A stretch of 64,000 nucleotides of DNA, taken from positions 71,488,482 to 71,552,481 of the forward strand of contig NC_089492.1 in the NCBI RefSeq assembly GCF_036850765.1, in the 5' to 3' direction. The notes under the pieces are model-generated. The model had not been told where the DNA came from and made no database searches. It was given only the letters and a program-made list of their open reading frames with translations. Origin of the DNA: Saccopteryx bilineata (lineage: Eukaryota; Chordata; Mammalia; Chiroptera; Emballonuridae). Shown piece after piece: positions 21,861 through 35,375 of this stretch. The position numbers were made by a program, and so were the translations under genes. The first letter of the stretch is position 1. Each line of letters starts with the position of its first letter.

Positions 21861-24800
21861 CCACAGTTTATAAGTTTAGCTTGTTGATCTTTGAGCACTT
21901 GATTCCCTGTTTTCTCCTTCATATCCTCTAAAAGCTTGATCTTTTTCTATTTAGTTTCTATTTTTCAAAATGGTTCCTTCATTTTCTAGTATCTATCCTA
22001 TGACCAGAGATGGCTTTTTTGGATACTATTGTGAACTCAGGGATTTAAACATAAATGTGTTTCAATCCATTGACTTTATTATCTTACTGATGCTCAAATT
22101 GTCTTATCTTGGGCCACTAGAAGCCTATTCAAGTTGGCTCCTGAGTTGTCATTCTGTTCATAATGTCATTTGATAGCTTCCTTTCTTTCCGAAATGTGAA
22201 GTGCTTCAAGTGCACATTTTACATTTCCTGTCCCAGGCTGGGAATCAGCAATTTTCTCAAAGAGCTCTCATAGGTTCCTGATAGTGAAAAATTGGTATGA
22301 TGGTTGGTCACTGCTTTTGGGTTGATATATTTTTTTTTTTAGATCTTTTCAGTGGTTACAGATTACTATATTCTAAAAGCATTTTTAAAAGTTCAAACTT
22401 GGAATAAGATCTACTTTATAGTAAACACATTGTTAGATACCTTGGGTATTTGAAAAGGATCAAGAAAATACTGTCACTGATTGCCAACAAATTTATAGTT
22501 TAATTGTAGTTTACAGATTTTGCCTAAGAATATAAAAATGTTAAATGCTATGTTCTCAGTTAATCCCTGAGTTTATTATCCTCTTTTCCACGTTGCTTCT
22601 GACTTCTCTTTATCATTGCTGGTTCAGACGATTTTATTAAGTACATTATTAGAACTTTAAAATAATCTGTTTAAAGAAATAATTAATGAGAAAAATGACA
22701 GGTTGGAGGTTCCCTCCCCCTTAATTCCTTTACCTATTACAGGCTGGAGTTTTGTTGTCATCTGCCTCCTGGATGAAATTGTAACAAAGGTTCTCTGTTT
22801 AAAATTCTTTTCCTTTTTTTCTGAGTATGCTTCTGCTAGGGAGTTTGAATTATTCAAGTGAAGAGTTTTTGGATTATTAATTCTGTCCACCTTTTATTTC
22901 ATTTACTCCGTATTTAGAATCTCTTCTTTCCAGCATTTCTAAGATTCTCACCCCCTAGTTGTTAACTTAAACACTTAGAATTCATGAACTCTGAATTATA
23001 TTACACTAAAACAAAAAACAAAGAAAACCCCCCAGAAAACAAAAGGCAAAGTTCTTCAATTTGCTTACGAGTCAATCAGCTTACAAAATGTAAAACTTTC
23101 CAATACTTTTTATAATCCTGGATTAAGTCTGGGTCTTTTCAGGATATAGCTTTCAAATTAAGAAATGTTTTACAAAATATGACATTTTGTTTTCTTGGGT
23201 GTTTGCATGCAATTGTACTTAAACTAATCCAAATCCGGAACAACCATTCCATATTTTAGTTGGCCCCTCCAAAGGTGGGTTGGGGGAAATCTTAAAAAAT
23301 CAATTCAAATTACCTTGCTTTGTTAAATTTCACCTGTTTGCAGGTTTCCATGGCTTTCAGCCCAGGCTTTCCCCCTGGCCAGGTTTATTGGGAAACCAGA
23401 CTGCACTGGCTTTAGAACTGACCCAGGCTTGTTAGCAAATGAATCCCACTCAAACTGCAGCCTACATTAGTCCAAAACTCATCTCTAGAAATCTCCTATT
23501 TTTCTCTTGGGAGAGAAAAATCTGGCTGCATTTGGAGGCCTAGACCTGATTTTAGGAGTTTCAGATTTAATAGTCTGTTTGAACTTCTACAAATATTTCC
23601 ATCCTTAATTTAAAAGTGTGTTTTTTTTTTTTTTTAGCAAAAGAGAGTCCAATACTGTATATAAGCCGTGACAGAAATCTGCTTGTTTCCAAATCTCTCT
23701 CTTCATCTTCCCAGGTCTGGGACTTAATCACCTTTAACTACATCCTCTAACATTTGTGATCCATACCTCTTCACACTCCCTTCCCATAACTGCAAGGAGT
23801 GTTGTTGTGTTTTTTTTCTCTCTTATGATGCCAGTTATCCTTTTTTTTTTTTTTTTTAGCTGTACCTTTTGCAGATTCACTTCTTCCACACAGCCTTCCA
23901 ATCAAAATCTATGAACGGCCAGAAAGGAAAAACATAAGCGCCCAAACCCGTAATGGTCAGGGTTTCCTTCATTGTGTGAATCTGCCCGGGCTTGGAGTAG
24001 CTGTCGTCTGGGCGGTGAGGTTGGTATCACATAGCGCACATGGAGTCAACCCTTAACACCCAGTCGCAGACTTTCTGCCTCAGGAACGATGAGAAGAATG
24101 ACTTCATTCATTTACCTCCCAGGAACCTATCCCTGGGAATACAATCAGCCGAATTCAAACAATGCACGGACTGTTTGCTTTTTAAAACATGCTGTCGTGT
24201 ATTTTAAAAACAATCTGTTGAATTTTGTCCATTAACGTAAGGCTCATGTTAACATTTTCTTGCCCAACCAGGAGATTGTGTGTGTTGACACCTCTTGTCG
24301 TTTCTGGGAATTCACTTCAACGGGGAGAATAACAACCAGCGGTAACATACTGTATTACACAATTTCTTTAAATTCCTCTCAGGCGACCTCTTTTCAACCA
24401 CGACGCTTTGTTCCAGAGCCCATGCATGAACAATTTTTATATTTTTCCAAAGTAAAATTTGTTTTCTTCAGGTCTTTTTTTCCACTAGAAAGTCATGTTT
24501 CCCTGTGAATGGAACTTAAACCCCAATTGTTCAATTCTAAATTCAAAACCCACAGAATCTGGTCTAAAGTAAACAACACACATTCATTCTCTTGGTCCTA
24601 ATTGCTTGAAATTCTACCCAGGTTTTCTCAAAGTTGATTGAATTTTACCAACATTTTCTATGAACCACACATGGATTTGGAGTTTATAGACAAACCCCAA
24701 ACCTCCAGAAATAAACCCCACATCAAGAAAGTTTCATTTGGTTTCAGGTTTCAGTATAAAAATTCAATATAACTTTATAAAAAAACTGTGGAGCAACACT

Positions 24801-26550
24801 AGCAGGAGATGATTTCTGTTGCTGGTGAAATGCTTGCTCATGCATCACTGCTTACCAGTGCTAATTTATGTCTAAGCCTCGAATGACATGCACTCTGTGT
24901 TTTGCAGTCAGTGCAATTATGCACGTTTTATTTGCAGCTAAAATTCCAATATTGACTCCACCTCTTGAAATTACACAAAAGAGTGTGCGAGGGAACAACA
25001 TTATATGGATGTGGATCGATTCTAAACCACAGATGAATGCTATTAAAAGTTGCTAAACAAACGACATAGATACTAATTGTTAAATGATCATCTATTAACT
25101 TCTAAAAGACCTAGAACCACAGAAGTGAAGGGGGTTCTGGGGAATTTTGTTTTCTTTTCCTTTTTTTTACAGTGGTACTTCTTCTGCAGGTTGGAATTAG
25201 ATAAACCAGATCCAAGTGGTTTCTGTAATAAAGAGACCTGGCCCATAGAAACCTTCCCTGGTCCTTCCCACACACCTTCTCCTCTCACTAGAGCAGACAC
25301 ACACATCTAGGCTCAGAGAATGGCAGAGTCAAAAGACAGAAGGACCCACAGAGTCTGGGGAAATTTGCTGCTGATCAAGAACACCCATACTTACATTATC
25401 AGGAAAGATTTATAGGGCTAAGCCATGGACATTTGGGAGTTTACTTGTTATGGATGCTAGCATTATTCTTACTAATACCAAATGTATTTTATACCTATCT
25501 CCTATGTGTGTTATTTTTATCAATACTGAAATACTAAGGTATTAAAAAGAACTTTAGATTTATAAGGAGAACATTTAATGTATTGATCAGTGTCTTAATA
25601 TTGTATCATATGGGATAATATTAACAACCATGAGAATTATATGATGGCATATAAACCATCTTTAGATTTCCTAATTGAAGCTATATAATTTCAATGACTT
25701 AAGTGATTGTTCCTTTTTAGTAAAAAGACTGGAAAAAAAATACCAAAGAGAACCTGAAAATTTTTGGCTTAGTAACAAAAAGAGAAAAACAAATTTTAAA
25801 GCCCTTCTCTTCACTTCCTTGACCGCTGGCTTTGAAACCTTGGCAGGTGATTTTCTCTCTTCTGCTGAGTGAGCCGAGTACGTTTGGGATGAGGGACGCT
25901 GTGCAGGCAGGAGGTGGGAATGAAAGACCTCAGGGAATCTTAGATGGAAAAACTTGGCTCCAGATTTCTATTTAATGTGCATGAACTATGTAAGTTATCC
26001 AGGATCAAAATGTCCCGAGCAGTCTAGAAAGATGATAATGACTATTTTAGATCTTTTTATTGGTACCAAGGAAAGAAAAAATATGGGACAGAGAAGTAAA
26101 AAAAAAAAAAATTTCCATGGATTTCAACAACCCAAGTGCCTCATGTTGATCTGGGAAACAAAAAAAAAATGTATCATATTTTGATTAAAAAAACTAAACT
26201 CCTGCCAACAAAAAGCAGATTATGAAATATTACCATAACGAGTAGTTAAAAAAAATGATCATAAACCTGTCAGTTAACACTTAAATTCAGTTAAATGGGG
26301 AAAAATGTCTTTTACCAGGGCATATGTTTCTGTGAATACTTAAGTACTAAATAGATATTTCTTTAGCTTTTGAGAGATGTACCTGAGGAGACTAGAACCA
26401 CCAAGGTGGTAGTCATAGGGGTTATTTGGCGAAACCTGCTTTTCTCCTTGTACACTGCCCCCTTCTCCCCTTCTTTTGTAACTCTGCTCTTCCCCAGGGC
26501 AATGTCTGGTAACATCCTCATGGGAACATTTGCTGTGAGTGAGGAGAGGT
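21861..26550. other. Intergenic unique-looking sequence
   Basis: I recognise no gene and no repeat I can name with confidence. It contains poly(T) runs at about 23622-23636 and 23839-23858. The stretch 23200-24560 is more complex in composition and is raised as a finding. Confidence 0.5.
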
Positions 26551-26565
26551 AATCAACCATTTTCT

Positions 26566-26946
26566 TCTTTTAAAAAAAATTTTTCTTAAGTGAGAAGCGG
26601 GAAGGCAGAGAGACAGACTCCCACATGCGCCCTGACTGGGATCCACCCGGTAAGCCCCCTATGGGGTGATGCTCTGCCCATCTGGGTCTGTTGCTTCATT
26701 GTGCAGCAACTAAGCTATTTTAGCTCCAAGGTGGGTCCATACAGCCATCCTCACTGCCCAGGGCCAACTTGCTACAACCAGGCCATGGCTGCAAAAGGAG
26801 AAAAGAAAGATAGATGGAGAAAGAGTAGGGAGAGGGGGAGGGGTGGAGAAGCAGATGGTCACTTCTGTGTGCCCTGACCCAGAATTGAACCTGGGAAACC
26901 CACATGCCTGGCCGACGCTCTACCACTGAGCCAACCCACCAGGGCC
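26566..26946 (-). mobile_element. Older, diverged Rhin-1-type SINE
   Basis: Same plan as the copies at 5.0, 36.3 and 52.6 kb but with many changes and a remodelled middle. The - strand begins GGCCCTGGTGGGTTGGCTCA. The target duplication is AATCAACCATTTTCT at 26551-26565 and AATCAACCACTTTCT at 26947-26961. The CTCF-like core is decayed (CCCCCTATGGGGTGATGC). Confidence 0.9.
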
Positions 26947-26961
26947 AATCAACCACTTTCT

Positions 26962-29900
26962 ATAGAACTTTCTAGTAGTTGTCTCCAGTATCTCTCTTCC
27001 TAGGTACTCTTCTCAACTTTGGCGTTCATGCCAAACACATTCTTTGACTTCCCCAGGCAGAGGTTATCTCTCCTGCTTTGGCTTCTAAAGCATTTAGTCC
27101 ATATTTCTCATCAATACACTCATTTTTATGTGCTGCTATTGACCAGGGGGTTGAGCAGAAAAGCTCGATGCAGTGATGACTCAAGAGAGGACCCTGAGTT
27201 CTGCTGAGCTGGGAACCAAGAGGGGTGCTGAATGCAGAGTGAAAGACAGGGCCCTGGAAACGGGATCCAGAGAATGCCCAGAGCTGTTAGGGAGCTACCA
27301 TGGTAACGGGGTCAGGTCAGGAGGTCAACCCATGAAACCTGAAGTTGCATCAACTGCAAAGAAAACGTGTGCCTAGGGCCCAGATATTGCTTTACTGGAG
27401 TTTTCAATTGGTTTCATCCATGTGGGGTATCACTGGACCACATCTGTCATCTTTGCTGGCCTGTGAACACCTTGTGACCCTCTTCTCTATTTTATAAATC
27501 TGAATTCAGTTTCACGTGCCCAGACACTGAGTGTTAAATGAGTTGGACAAATTCTGAAAGATACTGTTCACCTTATTTTATAGATGATAAACCTAGGGGT
27601 TCATCAAAGCTCTTACACCTGTTAGTGAGTATGGACAAAGCTCCAATATGTTAGTTAGAATGCGGGGTAATTTAGTGACTATCAACCTTACTGATAAGTC
27701 CAGGGACTTGGTCACACCTTATAAGCACTGTCTCTGATTTATTTGTAAAGGCTCTAGTACTTCAGTGAAGAAAAGAAAGTCAGGGGTAGATTAAAACACA
27801 CAGAAAACAGGAATCTTAGTTTCATGTCCTGTGTGTGCAGAGCAAGGAGTGAACTGGATGAGGAGCAAGAATCAGTCTTTTCTGTACACAAGAGGGTCAC
27901 ACTGTACAGTGATCTCAAGACCACAGTGTTGAGAGTATGGATGGAGTACTGAGAGATGAAGTTTAGGGTCACGTAATCCTGCTTTCAAACAATGAGCCCG
28001 GCATGTCGCCCTTCAGTAATTTGCCGATTCTCTATTCTGTGTAGGTGTTAATACTGCAGTACTCTAACACTGGCAGTGGGCTTCATTGTGTCTTCAGTCA
28101 AACCTAACTAATGCAAATTTGACCTTGTCTGTACGCATATCTCAAGTCATTTGATTTTAGTTTTAATAAAAGTTTGTTTAAAGAAACCACACACACACAC
28201 ACACACACACACTTGTTTAGCATCTAGCATATATACCATACTGTTTTAGATCTAACAGTGACAGAGAAACAGGTTCAAAGGAATGACAGACACAGCATAA
28301 ATGTAAGGCAGCATTTTCAAGCTCGTGATAACAACTCATTTAGGGACAGTGAAATTAATTCAGTAGACCATAATCAACATTAAAAAGGAAGGAAAGGTAA
28401 CAGCGTAGAATAAAACAGGAGAATTAATAGAATGGCTCAGATGTAGTAAGGAGAAGTATTACTTTCCTGAGCAGTTTTTTCCACATGGACACACGTGTAC
28501 TGGGTTAGGATGTAAAAGATATTCCTCACTGTGTGTCATAATCATGGGGTTTCAGAGCCGCTGCTTTGAGGAGTTTCGCTATGGAAAAACTAGAATTTAC
28601 ATGCTAATCTTTTGGGAACTAAAAGCTTCTCTCCCATGTAGCTTTTTAAAAAAAATCCTAAAAAAGAGATATTTTTAAATGTCAGAAAATGGAAACAAAA
28701 ACCCATGCAATCATTGGTTTTTCACAATTCCAATGTAATATTATCTCATAGAATAAAACTTTTAATTTTTGCACTAAAAGCAAACATAATTTTTTCAAGT
28801 ATGTAGAAATGATTTTTTGTATCTGTGAAAAATCTTCATGTTAATCTTTTAAACTTCCAATTTAGCAGAAGTTAATCTTCCATAAAATTACCTATCAAAT
28901 ATATCTGAAGATATATTTTGTGTTGTTTTTGAGCTTGGCTTAAGTAAAAGAAGAAAATAATTTGGTCTCAATGTATAACATTCTTCAAAAGCTAATAGGA
29001 AAAACAGTTAATAGGTGGAAATTAAATGACTAGAAAAACCTCTATAACATAGTAATGAACATTTTCATTACAAATACATACATGATGATAATGGCCGAAA
29101 AGTGTATTAAAAATATAAGCTAATTTTATACTTTCGAATCATGGGGATAAAGAGTCATTCACTGGGTGTGTTTGGTTTATTTCAAATGTGAATATATTTA
29201 GTTTTGTTATATTTAGGTATTACTTTATGGGACTGATGATTCTGCTTAATTGTTTAAGTTTTATTAGTATTGGGGTCTCCCTCCCACTAGTTTTGTTATA
29301 CTATTGACTGCATTTTACTGTTTCATTTGAATAAAATTTAAAAGGAAAAAATATTAGAAGAGGGGATTACAAACAGAATTAAAAGTTTAATTCTTTTTTT
29401 TTTTTTTTGTCCAGTCAGATAAAAGACAGGATATGTTTACATGTTTTATCAGGGCGATGATCTCCATCCTCTCCCTCTCTGGGAGAGAGAGTTAGACTTG
29501 CACATGAACCCAGATGATGGAATAGTCCTTCTAAATAAGGCCACCAGATATTGGTAAATGTTAGGTGCTCGTGTTGAGCTTTCATGGATGAAACAGATCC
29601 CCTGAATGTCACCAGGGTTCCAGCAGGAGCATCTGGGTTCTGGTCGGTAGTCTATGTGGGGTGTACCTCATTGGCTCTTAGAGACCATGCAATTTGACAG
29701 TGAGGTGCCCTGTGGGAGGCACCACCCATATTTAAACATGGAACGTGATTGGGCTGCTCTTTGGTGTAGATTCAGTAGAGCTTTTAAAAAACTCAGTACT
29801 CAAATTGGATGCCATGTTTAAGGTTTTGAGATGTATGGTATCTGGAAAGCTTTGTCCTTTGGTCTCTTTATTAAAAATGTAACATGTCCAATCTTGAAAT

Positions 29901-30110
29901 AGGAACTGTTTTCAAGGAGAAAGAAGCTAGGAGAGTGAGTGTTTTGAGTTCATACAGTACAAGTAACTCAGAACGTTCTGAAATTTCTATGAATATCTAG
30001 TTATGTACAGTACATAGTACTTGATAATGATAAACAACCATGTTACTGACTTAGGTACTTACTATACTATACTGTTTATCATTATTTTAGAGTAGACTTT
30101 TTCTACTTAC
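26962..30110. other. Intergenic, few recognisable elements
   Basis: A weak MIR-like motif lies at about 27565-27640 (TTTTATAGATGATAAACCTA...). A (CA)n run of 12-13 units is at 28188-28212 and a T run at 29392-29408. No coding frame with a recognisable domain. Confidence 0.5.
28188..28212. repeat. (CA)n microsatellite
   Basis: Uninterrupted CA dinucleotides, short. Confidence 0.95.
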
Positions 30111-30119
30111 ATAAAAATG

Positions 30120-30430
30120 CTTTCTGTGTAGGAGTAGGCCATGTTATGCTGGCAGCAGCTCCATATATCTTGTGTTTATTGCATCTCTAGATTGCATCTT
30201 TTTCTCTTGTGCTTGATTTAATCACATGTTGTTTTGTACAGTAATGTGCTATACAGGCTTGTAGCCTGGGAGCAACAGGCTGTACCACCAAGCCTGGTTG
30301 TGCAGTAGTAGCCTGTTCCAGCTAGGTGTGTGGAAGCTCACTCTATGATGTTTGTGCAAGGAGAGAATTACCTAGGGACACATTGCTCAGAATGTATTCC
30401 TGTTGGTAAACAGCATATGATGGTATTTAC
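30120..30430 (+). repeat. Ancient DNA-transposon-like repeat (probable)
   Basis: GTAGGCCATGTTATGCTGGC, then GCTATACAGGCTTGTAGCCT, GGAGCAACAGGCTGTACCAC, CACTCTATGATGTTTGTGC and TTGCTCAGAATGTATTCCTG reproduce the motif order of a common mammalian repeat I cannot name. Low identity. Confidence 0.4.
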
Positions 30431-32680
30431 AAGCACCCAGAATGGCTGTGATGCAGGTGACCTGGGACAAACATTGCCCTTGGAGCTCGACAAGGGTTCC
30501 ACCTCAATTCACCTGGAAAAGAGATTAGATAGAGATTCTTTACCAATTTGAAGCTGCTTATAATGGGGTCATTTGCTTAGCGTCTGTGCCCCATAGCCTC
30601 ATGATCCTCGTGGGACCACCCATGCACACATTAGAAGGGTCCAAGGACTTGGACTCCATCTGGACCCTCGTGTTTGGGCAGAGAACTAGGAGAACAATGC
30701 CCCATTCTATCCTGTTTCCCATCCTCACGGGGAGACACCTGGAGACAAGACAATCCACCCATCCCTGGTGGACAGTACATTCTGCACTGCCATACAAATG
30801 CAAGACAGCATTATCCTCCAAGAAGAGATAGAAAGCAGGAATATTCCCCTTTTCTCCCCTCATCTCTTATTCTGAAGCATTATCGCTGGCCTGTGGTGTG
30901 AGAGACTTGGGAGGCTGAAAAGTGTGAAAGGATTGTGAAATTTAAGGGTATTTAAGCAGGCTGCGTGAAGATGGAGCTGTCACATGGACTCTGGAGGATT
31001 TTAGTTTGGGGAGTTTCATTTGGTTCTGGAATGTTGAGAAAGGGATAAGACCCAAGTCTAGAGGAGAGAGTATTTTAGGCAGATTTGGTTCTTCAATTGT
31101 GCCAACTGCAATTTAGCATAATGTCAACAGAGAAAATCCCGCCATGATGACTCTAAGAGCAGGCAGCTGAGATCTACCTGGTGGGCCTGCTTCCTAGCTG
31201 TTATTCGAAGTAAACACTTCCTTGTAAGTCAATTACACACAGTTACCAACAGGTCATTTAGGGAAACCCTACTCTAGCTTTGCAACGTGAGTTATTGCAT
31301 GGTGAGGTAACTTCTGGGACTTTGCTAGTACCCATTCGAACAATTATTTGTCAATAGCTACAGTTCGCTGTTGGAAACCAGGGTGAAGTAAAGCTTGAAG
31401 TGGTGTCGAATTATTATGTAAAAATCTTCACCGTGTGTGACCTTCGCTCTCCTGTCTATTGGTTTCAAAGGAAGAGCAGTAGTTGCCAAACTGAAGTGAC
31501 CCTAAAGATGTTCCCAGTATAGAAGCTCTTTAAAGGAGGCTGCTGCTGGAAGTATAATGTCCATGGGTCCTTGTACTAAGGAGTGAAGGAAACTGTCCAT
31601 TAAGGCAGAGCTGATGTTGCAGGCCAGGTTCTCCCCGTATCACAGAGGATCACTTGAGTGCCAGTCCTGTTAGGAGAGCATGTGTGTTTACAGGGCCCGC
31701 TCCAAAGTAAAGTCTCGAGCATAGAAAATAAACAGTGTTGTTGAGTCACTGTTTATTTATCATTGCTAACCCAGAATTCATTAATGGCACCGCCTGTCCT
31801 AAACTTTAATTTGAGCCACAAGTCCTCTCAACGTATTGCTGTGTTGCTGAAGAGACATGTGTGCCACACATTTTTACCTCGTCTGCCTTTCCGGGTCTAA
31901 GAGTTACAGCTCAGCAGTTATTAAAAACAGGATTTAACCTAAGACTAGTTTAGGTGAGTGTCTCTGATGAGCCAAGGCATGTGGATCTGGTTGAGCAGTT
32001 AGCTTTTGTTTATGCCAAGGGCTTGATATTCCCCTCATTAAAATGGTTTAAAAGCCTATGCAAGCTACTGACATTTATTGATTCCAATATATTTTTGGCT
32101 CCTTGGGAAATGTCCCATGTGGAAACTTTCACAGTTCAAAATGTCTCCTCAAGACATCTATTCATTGCCAGAACACAGCGTTTTGTACCCCAACAGCTCC
32201 CCTTAATGTTCTCCATGTCATATTCATGACTGGCCTCCAGGGCTGAAGTATTGAAATTCTACTCCCTTGGATTGATTTCACCCTCAGGAAGCTCGCTCGT
32301 GTTTGAGTCCCTCAACCTCTCTCCTTGCTCAATGTCAGGATTTACTAAAATGCTTCAATGCTGCTATATCAAGACGGGGTTAGCAATTTTAAAAAACAAT
32401 GTGCCTATTTACTTAAAAGGAATATTTGTAAATCCAAGAAAAAAAATTCTGTCCACATACCACAGCAGCCAACTCTTGGTAAGTGCAAATGGAAAGCCAC
32501 GAAGAGGAGGCTAACAGAGCACAGAGGGGAGCTCCCAGGCCCCAGGAGCCATGGTGCATTTCAATTTGATTCCGTTCAACCAACACTTACTCTGTACCTC
32601 GGTGTTCCAAGGATATCCTCAAAGGGACAAGAAAGATAGTGGGGAGGAGAGATAACTTGATATTGATTCAAAAGTCATTG
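30431..32680. other. Intergenic unique-looking sequence
   Basis: Overlapping open frames on both strands at 30558-30901 have no recognisable domain. No named repeat seen. Confidence 0.5.
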
Positions 32681-32689
32681 AGAAAAGAA

Positions 32690-33250
32690 AAAAATTCTCT
32701 CTAGAAACCAGTTGGCAATACCAACTTGCACAGACTTGGAAGGAATACAGCTTTGAGAGGTTCTGCAGCATCAGGTGGTAGACTGACTCCCAAATCCCAG
32801 ACTAGTCCATGGCAAGGGCACACGCAGGAGAGAACACAGTAACACTGTACTGGAGAGGCTTTGGAAACTGAATGGATACTGGAGCAGTACCCCTGAGAAG
32901 GTGGATTGAATCCAGCTGGTTAATTGCCTGCCTACACAGAAGTATCAGTATGATCCGCAGGGTAGAAAGAAGGCCCCGAGTCTCCTAACACAATATCCAG
33001 AGGGTCTAGGTTATAATCCAAATTACTTGGCAGATGAAGAGCCAGAAATGTGTAATTCACAGGGGAAAATACAATCGACAGATTCATAGGTTGAGATAAC
33101 AAAGACGTTGAAATTACCTGACAAAGACCTTAAAGCAGATATTACAAAAATGCTCAAATAAGTAAGGACAAACATCCTTGAAAGAAATGGAAAGAAAGTC
33201 ACAGCAAAGTAATTAAAGATATAAAAAAATCACCAAATAGAAATTTTGGG
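32690..33250 (+). mobile_element. Ancient L1/HAL1-like 5' region fragment
   Basis: GGAAAATACAATCGACAGA, GTTGAAATTACCTGACAAAG, ACCTTAAAGCAGATATTACA and AAAATGCTCAAATAAGTAAG match the region before and at the start of ORF1 in old L1/HAL1 elements. Heavily decayed. Confidence 0.55.
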
Positions 33251-33307
33251 ACTAATTTCTTCTTAAAAATTGAAAAATAAAAACCAAAACCAAAAACAAA
33301 TGAATTT

Positions 33308-33468
33308 GTCTGACCTGTGGTGGCACAGTGTCTCAAGTGTTGACCTGGAATGCTGAGGTCACCGGTTTGAAACCCTGGGCTTGCCTGGTCAAGGGACATA
33401 TGGGAGTTGATGCTTCCTGTCTCCCCTCCATAATAAAAATCTAAAAATCTAAAATAAAACAAAACACA
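33308..33468 (+). mobile_element. tRNA-derived SINE, about 190-bp type, degraded tail
   Basis: GTCTGACCTGTGGTGGCACA, B box GGTTTGAAACC, then GCTTGCCTGGTCAAGG and an A-rich 3' end with little pyrimidine tract left. Target duplication AAATGAATTT at 33298-33307 and 33469-33478. Confidence 0.9.
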
Positions 33469-33529
33469 AAATGAATTTACATAGTTTTCAACTATAATCT
33501 TCATGTTTTACATGAGATCCTCAGACTTT

Positions 33530-34620
33530 ATTCACCTTATAGATGACACTTTGTACACTTTTACCAACCTCTCTCTTTTTCCTCCACCTCTGACAACTGT
33601 TTTCTACTCTCTGCTTTTCTGAGTTTGACTTCTTCTTTTTTTTTTTATTTTAGATTCTACATGTAAGTGATACCATGACACAATATTTGTCTTTTTTCTG
33701 GTTCTATCCATGTAACAAATGGTAGAATTTCCTTCTTTATTATGACTGAATAATATTCCATTATATATACCACATCTTTATCTATTGACACTCAAGTAGT
33801 TTTCACACCTTGGCTATTGTGAATAATGCTGCATTAAACATGGGAATACAGATATCTCTTTGAAATCCTGTTTTCATTTTCTTTGGAAATATACTCAGAA
33901 ATGGGATTGCTGGATCACATGTAGTTCTATTTTTAGTTTTTTGAGGAACCTCCATATGGCTTTCCATAGTAGCTGCACTGACTTCCAATCCCACCTACAA
34001 TGAACAAGGTTTCCCTTTTCTGCCTGTCCTCACCAACACCTGTCACCTGTCTTTTTGATAATATCTGTTCAGGTGTTCTGCCTATTTTTGAATTGGATTT
34101 TTTGTTTTTGGCTATTGAGTTGTGTATGAGTTCTTTATATGTTTTTGGGTATTAACTAACCCCCTTATCAGATATTTGATTTGCAAAATTTTCTTCCATT
34201 TCATTAGTGGCCTTTACATTTTGTTAATGATTTCCTTTGCTGTGTAGAAACTTTTATTATAGTATAATGTAGTCCCACTTACTTATTTTTATTTTTGTTA
34301 CCTTTGCTATTGGTGTCAAATCTAAAAAATCATCATCAAAGACCCTATCAAAGACCATACCACCTATGTTTTCTTCCAGGATTTTTATGGTTCAGGTCTT
34401 ATGTTCAAGTCTTCAATCAAATTTAAGTTGATATTTGTGTACGGTGTAAGACAGTGGTCCAATTTCATATCTTTGTATGTAATTGGCCATTTTCCCCAGC
34501 ACCTTTTATCAAAGACACTATTGTATATTCTTGGCGTCCTGGCTGGATGGCTCACTTGGCTGGACCATTATCTTGCAATGTATATTCTTGGCTCCTTTGT
34601 TATATTAACTTAAAAGTCTA
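33530..34620 (-). mobile_element. L1 fragment, - strand, 3' part of ORF2
   Basis: The + strand shows the reverse complement of L1 ORF2 3' sequence: TGACTGAATAATATTCCATTA, TATCTATTGACACTCAAG, GGGATTGCTGGATCACATGT, CCCTTATCAGATATTTG, CAGTGGTCCAATTTCAT. Many stops. It is interrupted by the 43-bp tRNA-like insertion at 34536. Confidence 0.85.
34536..34578 (+). mobile_element. 43-bp tailless tRNA-head retro-insertion
   Basis: The insert begins GTCCTGGCTGGATGGCTCAC and ends ATTATCTTGCAA. It contains an A-box-like TGGCTCACTTGG as in SINE/tRNA heads, has no B box and no A tail, and is bounded by a perfect 14-bp duplication TGTATATTCTTGGC at 34522-34535 and 34579-34592. Surrounding sequence is a continuous L1 fragment without it. 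Confidence 0.8.
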
Positions 34621-34624
34621 TATC

Positions 34625-35375
34625 TGGTAAAAAATATTCTTCAGAAGCAGAGAAAAAACAGCCTCAGGCGAAGGAAAAGTAAAAGAATTTGTAAGCAGAC
34701 CAGTGCTAAAAGAAATGCGAAAGAAAGTTGATCAGAGGAAAGGGAACTTGAAATAACAAGAATGAGGGAGGAGCAACAGTAATGGATCTATCTGGGTAAA
34801 TAGAATAGACTATTCTATGGAACTCTTTAAAACAGGTTTGAAAATTGAAAGCAAAGATTTTTGACACTATTTTAAAACAATTTGTTCCAGAAAAATAAAA
34901 GAGGAGGGGACAATTTTCAACTCATGTTATGAGGCTAGTGTAACCCTGATACCAAAACCAGATAAAGACAGCAGAAACAAACAACAGTAATAAAACCAAA
35001 GGCTAATATCCCTAATGATGATGCAAAAATACTTAACAAAATATAAGCAAATGGAACTTAGCAATAAAAACTATAGAGAAATAAAAACTTGTGAAAATCT
35101 ATATATAATTGTTCATAGCAGATTTCTTCATTGTTCTTCCCCCAAAATAAATTACCCAAATGTCCTTCAACAAGTAAATAAGTTGTGGTGTATTCATATG
35201 ATATAATGGAATAGTTCTTACCAGTACAAAGAAATGAACAACAGGTACCTACAACAACTTGGATGGATCTCAAAGGTATTCAATTAGAGAAAAGTCAGTC
35301 TCCAAAGATTACATTCCATTTATATTACACTCTTCAAAGAAAACAATAAAGATGGAGAACAAATCAGAGGTTTGA
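34625..35375 (+). mobile_element. L1 fragment, + strand, internally deleted
   Basis: RT-proximal text (CCCTGATACCAAAACCAGAT, GGCTAATATCCCTAATGATG) jumps near 35140 directly to 3'-end text (AAATTACCCAAATGTCCTTC, ACTTGGATGGATCTCAAAGG), so the central ORF2 is missing. Stops throughout. Confidence 0.75.

Noticed and set aside
30558..30901. Overlapping open frames on both strands (up to 101 codons)
   Set aside because: No domain, and mirror-image frames suggest chance absence of stops.
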